Of a stretch of DNA of 50,274 nt, positions 1 to 11,775 are shown one piece after another. Position numbers and translations under genes: made by a program. Each line of letters begins with the position of its first letter. Position 1 is the stretch's first letter. The notes beneath the pieces were generated by a model. The model saw nothing but the letters and a program-made list of their open reading frames with translations. It had not been told where the DNA came from and searched no databases. Where the stretch lies: contig LSYV01000003.1 of NCBI GenBank assembly GCA_001584585.1, positions 4,584,423 through 4,634,696 of the forward strand. The letters run 5' to 3'. Origin of the DNA: Gonium pectorale (taxonomy: Eukaryota; Chlorophyta; Chlorophyceae; Chlamydomonadales; Volvocaceae).

Positions 1-777
1 GAATTCTCTCTGGGGTGACCCTATGCAATGCCGTGATAGAATGCGCTTAGTCACCACCGCTTGTGTGTATAAGCACGTTCACACGCATACCGGTAGGTGG
101 CTTTGGACCGTCGCTTGCATGCTCTAATGTGCTCTCACTCATTTCCAATGACGGCGAAAGCGATGGATATCTTGTGGTGGGACAAGCTGCTAACGGTTGC
201 GGCAGCGTACGTCTCGCAGGGTGGACTGTCCAGATAAGTTTTCAGGCCCTCGACCTGATATCTCTATAAAAACCGTGCCACACTGCTCACCAAGAAAGAC
301 TGTCCAACGTGCTCTTGCGTAGAGCTTCCTTCCATAGCACCCCCATGCCATGCACTCACCCGTAACCAGAAACTAAGCTCGTAGGGCTTCTGACGACAGC
401 AGAAACTCCACGAGCACTGGATTTTGGAGCTGGGCCATGGCTGTGGGTGGCCGCCTGCCTGTCCAGCGAGCCGGGACTTGACTGGGGTACCACGTGGCGC
501 CCACGTACGCGGTACGGTCGTACGTCACAATAACAAGCCCGTCGGTCGGTCAGTCAGTTTTGGACCCTTGGTGTGCGTGACCCCACACTGAACTCCGTTT
601 ATCATACCATAAATACGCGCCGGAATGGGCGGGCGGGGACAGCGCCTTTGTCTGCCACTTGAGCCCCGCCCACGGTAGGGCCTCGCAAACATTTTCTATG
701 AATTCGACGTCGTAGCCGTGCCGTAAGCAGTTCCGCTAAGAATCGATAGGGGCCAGTAGGGGTCTGCCGAATAAAGA
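1..777. other. Upstream region and 5'UTR of the kinase gene
   Basis: No coding segment with credible composition or splice sites was found here. A 68-codon open frame at 63-269 has no recognisable motif and is treated as chance. The stretch is less GC-rich than the genes that follow and probably holds the promoter and 5'UTR of the kinase gene that starts at 778. It may also include the 3' flank of a gene outside the window. Confidence 0.5.
265..272 (+). promoter_or_regulatory. Possible TATA box of the kinase gene
   Basis: The octamer TATAAAAA is a good match to a TATA box and lies in a locally AT-richer stretch about 510 bases before the kinase start codon. If used, transcription would begin near 295-305 and the 5'UTR would be about 475 bases. 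Only the motif supports this; no transcript start can be seen. Confidence 0.3.
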
Positions 778-3700
778 ATGGGGTGCTTCCAATCCAAGGA
801 CGTTCAGGTCGCATATCGCTCAAAGAAAGCAGGAGGACAAGCGGGCGACGCCAAGCAGAATGGCAACCAGGGCAATCAACGCACCGGCTCGACAACGCAG
901 CAGCCTCCAGCTTACCTGCTCGAAGCAGGGCCCCAAAGTATTCTACTTGGTCCAACTGTCAGCGGAGGATACGCTATTCCCACCTCAACACGGAATAGCG
1001 CTAGCGCAGGAGGCCGAAACAGCTCGTTCATTGCGCTTGGAGCTGGTGGAGGTTCCATCAGTGGTGCAGCTGCGCGCCGGACGTCGGGACTCGGCAAGGG
1101 CGCACATGTGTCCGCCGACCTCAACGCTATTGTCGACGACCAGGGCACCATCAACGCGCTGGTCAGCCGGCAGCTTTCCGTCATGAGCCACTACAGCGTA
1201 AAGAGCGAAGCGGGTAGCGTTATTCTTCAACCGGAGATGGCGCATGGCCCCAACGCCCTCGGCTTCACCCTGCACAAGCTCATCGGGCGGGGTGGCTTCG
1301 GCAACGTCTATCTGGGAGATTGGGAAGGAAGGAAGGTCGCTGTCAAGGTAGTTACCGGCGGCAACAGCGAGCAGCAGTCAGAGCAGGTAAGGAGCAAGCC
1401 CGTGTCCCGCTGGGGCAAAGACCCGCCAACGGGGCTGTCGCAACCCAGGGCGTATTCGAATTCTCTTCGCGCCGGGGAGCGGCCGAGGAGTGCCCGGCTC
1501 GGGTCCTGTACGCGTTGGGCGGGTGGGCACGTGCTGCGCGTTAGTCGTCTCCGTCGACACCTGAAGGGTGAACTTTCGCCTGGTATGAGCTCTCCCTTGC
1601 CAATTAGGATGTGCTAGAGCCATACATACCGTTGAGTCGCTTGTCCAAATGTGCAGTACGTGTCCAGGCCAAACGGCTGTGAGGACATTCCACTTCTGTG
1701 ACTCCATGTGCGGTTTGGCACAGACTGGGCCTTCCCTTCCCTTCCCTTCCCTTCTGGAGCATGCGTTGACTTGTGCCCGACTGTGATGCTCTGCCCGACC
1801 CAGATGGCAGTTCCCTGAGTCGCCCTTCGCAATGCCCGCCTTCGCTGCCCCTTGTTGTGGTACCTGTAGCCCGAGGACAAGGAGTGGGACGCGCGTAAGG
1901 AGAAAATGGCGCAGATGGAGGCCATTCTGATGGCGTCTGTGAACCACCCCAACATCGTGCACACCCTCAAGGTCCGCTCCAGCGCTGCTTGTTGACTTGC
2001 TGCTCGCTGAAAGGGTCATGCACGATCGCGTTACACGGGGCCGCCCCTGGCTGAATACGGCAGGGTGGGAGTCACCGTATGCCGACTTTGCAGGCCTTAT
2101 GCGCTGGGCGACGTCGGAGCCCGTCGCGGCCAGCGCTAGGATTATATTGACGTAGCTCCCGATGCATACTCGTAGATCCGGACGGTTACGTCCCGAACTC
2201 GTCGCCATATCGGAATGGACCCTCACTCCCTTTTTCTGGAGGGGCTCAGCCTCACTCGCTGACCCGTCGCCCCATGCTTGCGCCGCCGCTGACCGCCCCT
2301 ACCCGCCCCCGCCCCCGCCAGGTGATTGCCCACCAGGGCGATGCGCAGGACCCGGAGCTGGCGGCCATCGAGCGGCAGCTGTTTACGGAAAACGAGGACG
2401 TGAGCGAGGGACGGAGGCCCACGGGCCGGGCTTGGGAGGGATGTGTAGGTAAAGATACTGGCCCTGTCCCGCGCTCGGGGACCACCATGGCGTTGGCGCC
2501 GGTGAATGTGTATGAGCACCTTCATCTCTTGCTTTTGTGTTTGTATATATATACGTCGGGCATACAGCGCCGGGGCGCAGTCGGCACGGAAGGATAGCTG
2601 TGCCTGACGTACACGAGCAAGCTTACCTCCACAAGACAGCTAATGCACACCTCCGCCGGTGCGTAAACATTGGACGACTGCGCTCATGGCCTACCCATGG
2701 CTGCCTACTGAGAACCGCCTGATACCCGCCGCACGCCCGCAGCAACACCCGCCTTCTTTCGAATGGCATATCATCATGGTGAGTTTCCGGAGGAGGGGCT
2801 AGCATTCTTGTTGTCCGGTCCGGTCCGGTCCGGTTGGGGGCATGGGCTGCGGGGGCTAGGGGGGGCATGCATGCGGTGCGATGCGATGCGTATGTGTGCC
2901 GCGCGCACGTCGTCTTGCACTGCTCCCCCAGGTACCATGGTTTGTTGGGGCATCTGGAAATGGGCCGGCACTGCACCAGCCCTTCCGCATCCGTTACTCT
3001 GCGCGTCTGCGTCTGCGGTGCTTACTGCGCATTGCGGGTCTGCGTGTGCAAGGACGGCAGGGGGGCACGTTTGTCCTGCTGCGCTGCCGCCGCGCGAGGC
3101 CCCGGTCCCAACGCGCACCTGACCCACGTGCAACGGCCCCATGACCTTGTGCAGGAGTACTGCGACCGCGGGTCGCTCTCACGGGCGCTGGCGGCCATGC
3201 GCTTCCACGAGGTGCGCCGCGGGGCGGGGGAGGCGGATAAGCCCACTGAATGTCTTGATAGGGAGGGGACGCCTTGTACCGAAAAGGCAGCGCGTCAGGG
3301 CGTGTTTAGAATCGACGGGTAGAATGGATGGTCGCAAGTACGGTCGCGCTTGGTGGCGCATGCCGCGCGCTCGTCACTCGGCATGCGGCGGCGAGGACGC
3401 TGCGGACACGCGCTGGCTGCCCCTCCCTCCGCCGCGCTGCAGTTTGTGGAGACTGCGGGCTACGTCCGCTGGGACGCGTGGGCGTGCCTCCAGACGCTCA
3501 AGGAGGTGACCAAGGCGCTCATCTTCCTGCACGAGAACCGCATCCTGCACGGCGACCTCAAGGTGGGGGGGAAGCGGGCTCACGGGCCGGCCACGGGGCA
3601 GGCGCTCTTGATGCCACTGGCTGCAAGTAATGTACTTCATCTGCACCGGTGCTGGCAAGCTAACGCTCGCGCCCTGGGACTGGGCCTCGCTCGCCCGCCC

Positions 3701-6700
3701 AGGCTGCCAATGTGCTCCTGAGCAGCAGCGACACGGACCGCCGCGGCTTTGTGGCCAAGGTGTCGGACTTCGGGCTCAGCCGAGTGCTGGCGGGCAACCG
3801 AAAGGAGATCAAGACGCAGACCTTCGGCACGGTGGGAGGGCGGCGGTTGTGGGCTCTGCATTAGACGTGCGTGCGCTTGGCGGTCATGGGTGTGTTGGTG
3901 GTGGACTTGCATGCTTTTACATCATGTCAAGCTGCCAGCACGGCCTTACAGCCCCCCTGCCCCGGGAGCCGCAGGTGACCCACATGCCGCCGGAGCTGCT
4001 GTCCAAAGGCATCCTGAGCCCCTCAGCAGGTGGGCCCGATGGATATGAAGCCATGATCCGCAGGCATGTCTGCGCATGCGCGCGAGGCCTTGCCGGAGCT
4101 GAGCCCGCCCGCCCCGCACTTCGTGTCCAGCACACGCAATGCAAAACCCTCCCGCGCAACGCCAGGTCCCAAGCTGCCTGCGCTGTCGGGCTCCCGCGTC
4201 TTGGCTCCCGGGTTCCCCGCCCGCCATCGGCCCCACACGAAGCCCCCTCCCATCCTGCCACGGCTGGCCCTCCACATGCCGGGCATTAGTCGCTGCGTCC
4301 AGCAGCTGTGCAACTGGATACCCTGCGCGTTGCCTTGAGCCCCAAACCCCGTCGCCCACAGACGTGTACGCGATGGGTGTGCTGCTGTGGGAGGCGTACA
4401 GCGGTGACCGCGTGTTCAAGCAGCTGAGCGACAGCGAGGTCATCCTGGCGGTGGTCACGCGGAAAGCGCGGCCGCAGTTCCCCCCGGACACGCCCCACCG
4501 GTGCGTGCCGGCTGTGGGGCTGCCGGCCGTGGGGCTGCGGCCCAACGGCTTGGCCGGGGCAGAAGGCAACGGGGTTTGTGGGGGATGTCAGGCCGGCGGA
4601 TAAGGTCTGGGCACCGGTGCGGGACATGAGCGACAGCGAGTGGCGGGTGACTGGCGCCCGTGGCCATATGCTGTGTTGCGTCGGAGTCAGGAATTGGGGC
4701 GATGCAGCTGCCAGGATTCGCAGCGGGGCGCTGCACCGGGGTCCGTATTCTGGAAGACCGGCTCCCCTACCCGGGAACACCAAAGGGGCCTTGTGGGTAC
4801 CTGGCTCCGCGATTGCAGCCGCTTCTAGGCAGCAGCGAGCAGCCAGACTGTGGGCTGAGGCCTGATCCCCGACCGCAGCTCGACCCGGTGGCCGCCCTCA
4901 CCCTCGCCCCCTCCCCGTCCTCCCCGCAGCTTAAAGTACCTGGCTGAGCGCTGCTGGGCTGAGCTGCCCGAGGTGCGGCCCTCGCTGCAGCAGCTGTACA
5001 ACGAGCTGGAGAACCTGCAGGTGGGGAGGGCCGGGAGCGAGGGGCGGGGCCGGGCAATACTCGGGGCGAGGAGACGCGTGACAGCTGGGAGAGGGGCCGC
5101 CCCAGGGGATAGTGCTGCCGCGGCGCGGGAATCCCTGGACAGCATGGGTTGGGCATGTGACACGTGACACGGCGGCACGGCAGCGCCACAGCTGCTCCGG
5201 CAGCGGTGGGAGGATTGGGGATCCTCAGGACACAAGGGGCGCAAATCCCGAGCGCGTCGGGTGCATGGGCATCCCTGCCGGTTGCCTGCTGGGCCTGCAC
5301 TGCCATGTAACGGCTCCTCGCGGCGCCCTCCGTCCGTGCGTATCAGGCCCTACACCGGCTCGAGCCCTCGCAACACATCGCGCCCGCCTCCTCCCGCCGC
5401 CTGCCCCGCAGGCGCAGCTGTGCCCGCAGGGCGCCGACTCCCCACGGCTGCTGGTGCAGTCGTGCATCAAGCAGAAGCGCCCCGTGGGTCAGGTGCCCCC
5501 CGTGCAGATGGCGGGAGCCAAGGGGCCGGGCCAGCAGAGCCGCCTGGCGCAGGTGCGGTAGCTGGCAGAACCGTGGCGGTGCGCCCGTGGTGAAGTGGGG
5601 CGCGACTGCAACGGCGCCGGGGGTCGGAAACCTAGGTTGTGGCCCGGGAAGCCTGCGGAGAGGGACGCACCTACGCTGGTGGCTGGTCCGGTGGTCCGGA
5701 TATGTGGGTCTATGCCCAGCCCTGTATGTCTGGGGCCTGCATCGCGTGCACGCGCCGCCGGCTGGCACGGGATTGGCATGCAGGCCCAGCTGCCGCGGGC
5801 GGCTCAGCGAAAGGGGCAATCGTGCCGGAGAGGTCGCAGCGCGGCATTCGCAGCGTCCTGACAACCGAGCACACGGCGGCAGCCCGGAGAGTCCGGGCCG
5901 AGTCCCCAGCACCGCCCAACCACCGCCGCCGCGGCTGCACCCACGCCCCCACGCAGGGCGTCAGCACGGACGGGACCGTCAAGGGCGGCCCGGTGGGGCC
6001 CAAGGCGAGCTACGCCTCGTCGCCAGGTGGCCCCGGGCCCGGTAGGTCACGGCGTGCTGGCAGCTGCCGGGAGGCGAGGGCAGATGGTAGCAGATGCGAC
6101 GGTTCAGGCCACTGCATCGCGAGTAGCTGCTGTGCGAGGCGGGGCCAGGCGGCGAGGTCCCGTTGGCGTCTCAGTTGCGCCGCTGCAGATTGCGGTTGCG
6201 GCTGAGCGCGCAACGAGGTTGCGGCTGGCTGGAGCAGGTGCTGAGCACACGGGCACGCGCCGAAGGAGGCTGCGGCTCGAAAGCACGAGGGGGCCTCCAC
6301 CGCTCAGCACCCTACCGTTTCCCTTGCGTGCAGGCCGCGAGTATAACAGCGGGGGCGGGCATCACTTCGTCAACTCGGGCGGTGGCGGCGCGAGCCACGG
6401 GCCTTCGCAGGTGCGCTTGCCCGCAGCGGCGCGCTGGTGGGGTGGAGGGGTGACGAGCGGTGTAGTGGCTCGCAGGCTTGGATACGCGGGGCGTGGGTGG
6501 GATGCGACAGAACTGGAGGAGGATAACTACCTACGGTTTTTCGCTTGTAGCCTGACGCCGTGACGGCACGCGTTGAACAGGCGTTCCTGACCAAGACGGC
6601 CCAGAAGCGGCGTCGCCCCTCAAACCTTTGAAAGCAACCCGGCCCTGCGCTTCCTGTGCTGCTCCCGTCTCAGCTGCTATGGATGGATGTAAGGGCGCAT

Positions 6701-7994
6701 ATCTCTCACCCGCCCCGCCGCATGCCCTCGGGCACAGGCCGACAAGCTCAAGACGTTTGCGGCGCTCAACCGGACGCAGCAGAGCGCCAAGAAGAGCAGC
6801 GAGTACGGCGGCTCGGGCAGCAACGGGGGGGTCGCCAACTCGGGCGGCACCAGCCCCACCGCCGCCGCCTCGCCCAATGCACGCCCCAACGCGGCCTTCG
6901 GCGGCCACGGCGGGCTGGCGCCCATGGGGCAGCGCGCCCTGCTGAAGGTGCCCTCCCACAACAAGGCGCGCGAGGTGAGCGGAGAGGGAGGGGGTAGCGA
7001 GGGCGGAGCGACGCCCTCGGCACCGAAGCCGGTGGCTCTACCGGGGCCTGACCGACTGATATTACCCGCCCACGGACAGCTGCTGTTCGAATGCCCGTGC
7101 AGCGCGCCGTCGCCACCGCGCATGGTGAGGGCCTCTGGAAGCTGCCCCTTGGACGCCCCCTATCCAACGCCCTGGTCGCCCCGCTGCCTGCCTGTCAGCG
7201 CAGCCATCGCAGACGCCGCCACACCAGCTCCCCTGCTGCGCTCCTCTGCCGCGCTGCTCCTGCCCTCACACGCCCTCATGGACCGCGCAAACGCCACCCT
7301 CTCCCCTACCCCCCTCCTCCCGCAGCCCGAGCTGAGCGTCTCCCACTCGGCCGCCTCCTCGCCACTGCTCATCTCCCCCTACGCCAAGGGCATGGCCTCG
7401 GGCCCGCTGTCGCCGCTGAAGAACAGCAGCCTGGCTCACGCGGTCAGCGTCGCGCCCAACTTTGCGCCGGGGGCCACCAGCCCCGGCTCAGGGCCCAGCT
7501 CGGGGCCGGGCAGCCTGCCGCCCATCAGCATCAGCACCGGGCCGGGGCCCGTGGGCCGGCTAAACTCGGGTGCGTCCTGCGCGGCGGTGGCGGTACTCTA
7601 GGTGTAGGGGGGGGGAAGAGTGGTACTAGAGAACGACTGGGCAGAGCAGCGGGAGCATTCGCCTCTGTCGAAGGGCAAGGGCGGGGCCGGGGGACACGCC
7701 GCCGCCACATCCTCGCCCTTCAGCCCACGGCCTTACCCTGCTGCCTGAGCGCAAGTGCTTCCTGTCCGCCCTGCCTGCTGCTTACCGTGCCTCGCCCGTC
7801 ATCCCAACCCAACCCACCCCCACCCCTGCCCCAGCCCGACCGACTCGCCGCCGGTCGTACCCGCGGAGCAGATGGGCCGCGCCCGCACCGCCTCCGCGAC
7901 CGGCATCACGCGGCCCAGCCGCTTCGGGATGCAGGACGAGGCGGTCGCGCGGCAGGCCTCCACCGGCAGCGTGCCCGCGGCCCACTACGGCTAG
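778..7994 (+). CDS. N-myristoylated Raf/TKL-like protein kinase (non-RD)
   Basis: Exons: 778-1386, 1870-1971, 2322-2399, 2743-2778, 3155-3211, 3443-3562, 3703-3831, 3975-4029, 4362-4500, 4930-5020, 5412-5552, 5957-6041, 6334-6410, 6738-6974, 7080-7124, 7326-7569, 7835-7994; about 800 residues. The protein opens MGCFQSK, a fit to an N-myristoylation signal with an adjacent palmitoylatable Cys, so membrane attachment is likely. The kinase domain spans about 163-472: glycine loop GRGGFG (170-175), Lys190, catalytic HGDLK (330-334), Asn337, DFG (356-358), PPE (382-384) and DVYAMGVLLWE. The HRD arginine is Gly, making it a non-RD kinase. The remaining ~330 residues are Ser/Gly/Pro/Asn-rich with no domain I recognise. 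The TKL/Raf-like assignment rests on motif style; substrate is unknown. All junctions agree in phase except the last (7569/7835), where the clear terminal frame needs a different donor or a missed small exon. Confidence 0.88.
1731..1754. repeat. CCCTT pentanucleotide microsatellite
   Basis: About five tandem copies of CCCTT lie in the first intron of the kinase gene, in a pyrimidine-rich run about 115 bases before the acceptor at 1869. Confidence 0.8.
2815..2834. repeat. CCGGT pentanucleotide microsatellite
   Basis: Four tandem CCGGT units lie in the fourth intron of the kinase gene, shortly after the donor at 2779. Confidence 0.8.
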
Positions 7995-8531
7995 AGCCGA
8001 GAGCCCGAGGGCAGGCGCTCGCAAAATGGTGACCACGTGAGCCGCAACGGAACCTGGAGGCAGCTTCGCGGCGTGTGGCGCGCGGTCTCTTCGTTGCGGA
8101 CTCCGCGTGCGCGCGAGCGGGCGTGGGTGTGTGGGATGCGTGGGGTGCGCGCGGCCCGGTGGCTTCGTGGCTGCGGGGAACACATGTGCAGCACTGGGCA
8201 CGGGCGCGAGAATTTGGCTTGCGTTGACACTGGCGGGAGAGGAAAGGAGGCCAGACGGGAGGCAGGTGGGCGGGGGCCAGCATCTCTGCACTGAGACTGC
8301 GTCTGCTGCGGCACGGCGGGCGGTGGTGTGGCGGGCGGGGACCTGTTTCCTGCACGTATACTTCTGGCTTGGCCAAGAGAGCGCATCGCCAGCCGCATGT
8401 GAACTTATCACGGCCCTATTCTGGGTCGTCAGTGGTGGAGCACATGGGGTGTCATTGCGCTCATCTACAGCGTGCTGGGCCGTGCTGGACATCATCCACG
8501 GTGTATTTTGAACTCATAAGGCTTCGACCGC

Positions 8532-8560
8532 GCAGTGCAGTGCAGTGCAGCGCAGTGCAG
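8532..8560. repeat. GCAGT tandem repeat in the 3'UTR
   Basis: Tandem GCAGT units with one variant (GCAGC) lie about 540 bases past the kinase stop codon. The repeat looks like ordinary slippage. Confidence 0.75.
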
Positions 8561-8957
8561 GGCGAGTTGCGCCGCTGGGTGCACTTGAGGCTCACGGAGG
8601 CTCACGGGTCTCCGGAGGTGCCGGGTTGGGGACTGCGCCCGCGGCTGCGGCATTGAAGGCGCGCAGCGCGCGATCGAGTCGATGCAACATTGTGGTACAG
8701 TACGGTGGGCGAGCGGGGCCGTCATGCCCCCGTTTCCGGTGGTGTCTGCGTGTGTGTGTCATTGGGGGGCCCACAGCCCTAGCCGTGGGCGGGTGAACCC
8801 TCTCGTATGCGACGAGCGCGACGAGCGCGCGGGCGAAAAAGTGTGCCGTACACATCCCCGAAGCGTGGTATTTTGGCCATCTGACTTTGGTTTGCTGTCG
8901 AACCGCCAGACCCGGTGGGTGGGTTACAGGCGGTCGTCGTGCAGGGCTGCCTGTCGG

Positions 8958-8962
8958 TGTAA
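8958..8962 (+). terminator. Polyadenylation signal TGTAA (kinase gene)
   Basis: TGTAA is the standard polyadenylation signal of Chlamydomonas nuclear genes, and this is the first copy after the kinase stop codon. A second copy at 9423-9427 could be an alternative end. Confidence 0.5.
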
Positions 8963-9427
8963 GCGTTGTATACACACGGGCTATGTTCGGATACGGGGGG
9001 TGGGGGACTGAGGCGGCGAGCTGCGGCCCGAGCAGACACGCAGGCCGGGTGGAAGGGGCTGCTTTCCGTGCGCGTGCGGGTGCGGGAAGGCCCGCCGCTT
9101 CCAGGCGGCGCATTCACATGTTTGCAGCGGGTGCGTTGGTGTGTTGTCTCTACATACGTGAGCCATCGCGCGCTGCGATCCATCTTCATCGTTTCTTTGT
9201 CGGGGCCTTTGTGACCAGGTCCTCAACCGGTCTTTGTTTTTTGGTCTGGTCTGGTGTGGTTGTCGGACCACATTGACGGCGTGTCGTACCGGTGTGCCGT
9301 ACATAAGTGCACCACAGGTCGTTGCATCAGCCCTGGTTAGCGGCCAGGTTCGTTTGCAGCCCAGTGCAGATAAGGGCGCTCCTGACATGACGAGCATCCC
9401 GTGACGCGAGACAACACACAATTGTAA

Positions 9428-11775
9428 CTTTTGAGAGGATGCCGTAGCAGAGGGCCTCCGCCGGGGACGGTGGAGAAGCACGGAGTCAGGATACTCACGG
9501 GAGTGTGGAAACGGGTAAGGGCAAAGGAAAAGGGGGGGGCACTCCTGCGTCAGTTTGTCGTCCATTCCAGGTCTGTATTACGCCACTCGGCGGTTCGGGG
9601 GTGCGGGCTGGGCACCGCGCGACTGGTAACCGCTGGCCGCCGATGGACTGGTCGCACCGCCGACCGCTCGCCGGACCCTCGCTCGCCCGCCATGCCCTGT
9701 ACTCGGCGCCCTGCTGGAAACATCCCACCCCCGGTTGTGTATGTCCGTAGAGGTTGCCTTCCCCGCTTCTGGTCCCCTCTTTTGCGAGCTTGCCGTCAAG
9801 ACACAGGCAGTCCAGCCGTGAACACAGGGCCGACGGGTCGTCCGACGGCGTTTATGTACTGCAGGGTCTTAAATTGCCTGCTACTGTGCCTGATGAGAGA
9901 GCGCCGTTGCATGCCTGTCGTACTGCGTGGAGGGGTGTACGCGTCCGGCCACACTTCTCATCGGCGCAAGCCGGCACCGCCCACCGCCCACGGCCAGCGG
10001 CAAGCCACGGCAAGCGACCCACAGGGCTGCGCAGCGGTGCAAGGAGTGTGGTGACGCCACAGAGGATGGAGGACGATGCTGCATGTGTTGTGCGGGTGCC
10101 CTATGTGCAATGAGCCTTGACCTGCAGGTGGGGCGCCACGCTGGTGTGCCCAGGCCACGGCCCTCATCACCCCGTTCGCCCGCGCGTCCACCCGCCATCC
10201 ACCCAGCAGCCGGACCGTGCTGAGCACGACCGCCACCGCCCGACAGCGGTCCACCAAGCTGGCCGTCGTCACGTGTGCCCGGTGTGCTGGTGACGCCCTG
10301 TCGCGACGGCGCCTGCGCCACGGCACAGTCCGACTGGCGCTTGCGGCTGACCTCGCCCCGCTCACCGCCCGGCGGGTAGCATCGGCCAGTGCAGCTGTGC
10401 CCCGGTGCACGATGCCGACTGCAATTACAGGGGCGTCTGCTACAGCCAGCGGCAGTGGGGAGTCATCTCCCTAAAACGCGCGTGCACACACCGCCCCATC
10501 TCCATCGACCTGAGCGCCAGCATCGAGGTCCTGTCCCGGCTTGCCTCTCCAACGCCCAGCTGCTACCACCCGCCCCCTACGCCCCCGCCCAGCAGCCCTT
10601 CAGCCCCATCCCCTCGCCGCCCGGAGACTTCCAGGCTCCCGTCGCACACCCCGGCCAGCCGCCTCCGCCCACACCCGCCGCCGCCGCCGCGGCCTTGCGG
10701 GTGGTTTCACGCCGGCCGGGAGTTAGGTACGACACCGGCCTTGCTCCGGCCCCATTTGGCGTCCGTCGGTTAGGTAGGGGGATAGCCGGGTAGTTGCCAG
10801 CCCAGCCGGAGCAGCCAGCTTGGCAGCTAATAGCCGGCAGCATGTAGTCCCCGGGGAGCTCGCACCTTGAGCCCGGTCCAGCATCCTGCATCCCCACAGC
10901 ATCCTGCATTCCATTCCCGTCGCAACCCCAGGCAGCCCGTACAGCCCAGTCGCACCCCATTGCCCCAGCCCAGTACAGCCAGCCCAGCTCAGCCCACAGA
11001 CGCATGGCCAGGTCGTTCTTTTCCAGCACGTCTTTCCAGCCGTTTCCAGCCCAGCCGGTCACCCATTTCCTCGCTCAGCCAGACGACCTCTCCCCTGCGA
11101 ACACCCAGTCCCCTGCTCTTGGCGCAAACACGGCGCGTTCCCCCCTAGCGCGGCACCATGCGAAGGAATGGGAGCGGGACAGGCGCATACCAGGGGGGCG
11201 GAAGCGGGACAGGCGCCAGCCGCTGTTTGTAAGCATGCTTTGTGGCTCTGGTCGTTCCCCCGGCCTTTGCTCCGCACGATTACTCTTAACTTGCATTTCG
11301 ACAGCTCCTTTGAGTCGCAGCTCACCGGGAGGCGCTCCCCGTCCGCAGGTGTGTTCCCATGCCGTCGCGCCCGTCCGCGCGGCCGCGACTCCCGCACTGC
11401 CGGTTCCGCCGTCTGGAAGGCAGCTCAGCGCAGCAAAGCTCAGAGACACTACAGCAGGCCAGCCCAGCGCCCAGCTCCCAGCGTTAAGTTCATAGAGCGG
11501 GGGTTACTTTGTCGGGTACATGAGCTGCCGGCTAGGATGTTTTGTCTGGATGTCTGTCTGTCTCTCACACTGTCGCGCATAGATCTTTAGATCACATAGA
11601 ACACACACCGCCCGACAGCTCCCGATAGCTCCGGATCGCGGCGCAGCACGCAGCCGCTGGGCCCTCCATCACGCGACGGGGGGATGCTGCACTCCGTCGC
11701 GCACTCATCGCACAGCTCAGCCACACGCGCGCCGCCCACACGAGGTCCCCCCCTTGCCTTGCCTTGCCTCGCCGG
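9428..11775. other. Gene-poor stretch between kinase and JmjC genes
   Basis: No complete gene could be built here. One plus-strand segment (10390-10773) looks weakly coding, with an acceptor-like site followed by a Cys-rich then Pro-rich frame, but it lacks a start, partner exons and recognisable homology. A TGTAA on the plus strand at 11228-11232 would fit the end of a plus-strand transcript. The part next to 11775 should include the 3'UTR of the minus-strand JmjC gene; I saw no TTACA (its signal read on the plus strand) closer than 10425-10429. Confidence 0.4.

Larger units (their letters stand above)
7995..9427 (+). other. Probable long 3'UTR of the kinase gene
   Basis: No coding exon is evident downstream of the TAG at 7992-7994. 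Two TGTAA signals occur, at 8958-8962 and 9423-9427, so the 3'UTR is probably about 1.0 or 1.4 kb. It includes a short GCAGT tandem run. Confidence 0.5.

Noticed and set aside
63..269. 68-codon plus-strand frame near the window start
   Set aside because: Short, no known motif, and it ends where a TATA-like element occurs; better explained as promoter-flanking DNA.
6572..6602. Possible extra kinase exon after an acceptor-like AACAG (AFLTKTAQKR)
   Set aside because: It would end out of phase with the next exon and lacks a good donor; joining 6410 directly to 6738 keeps phase 0.
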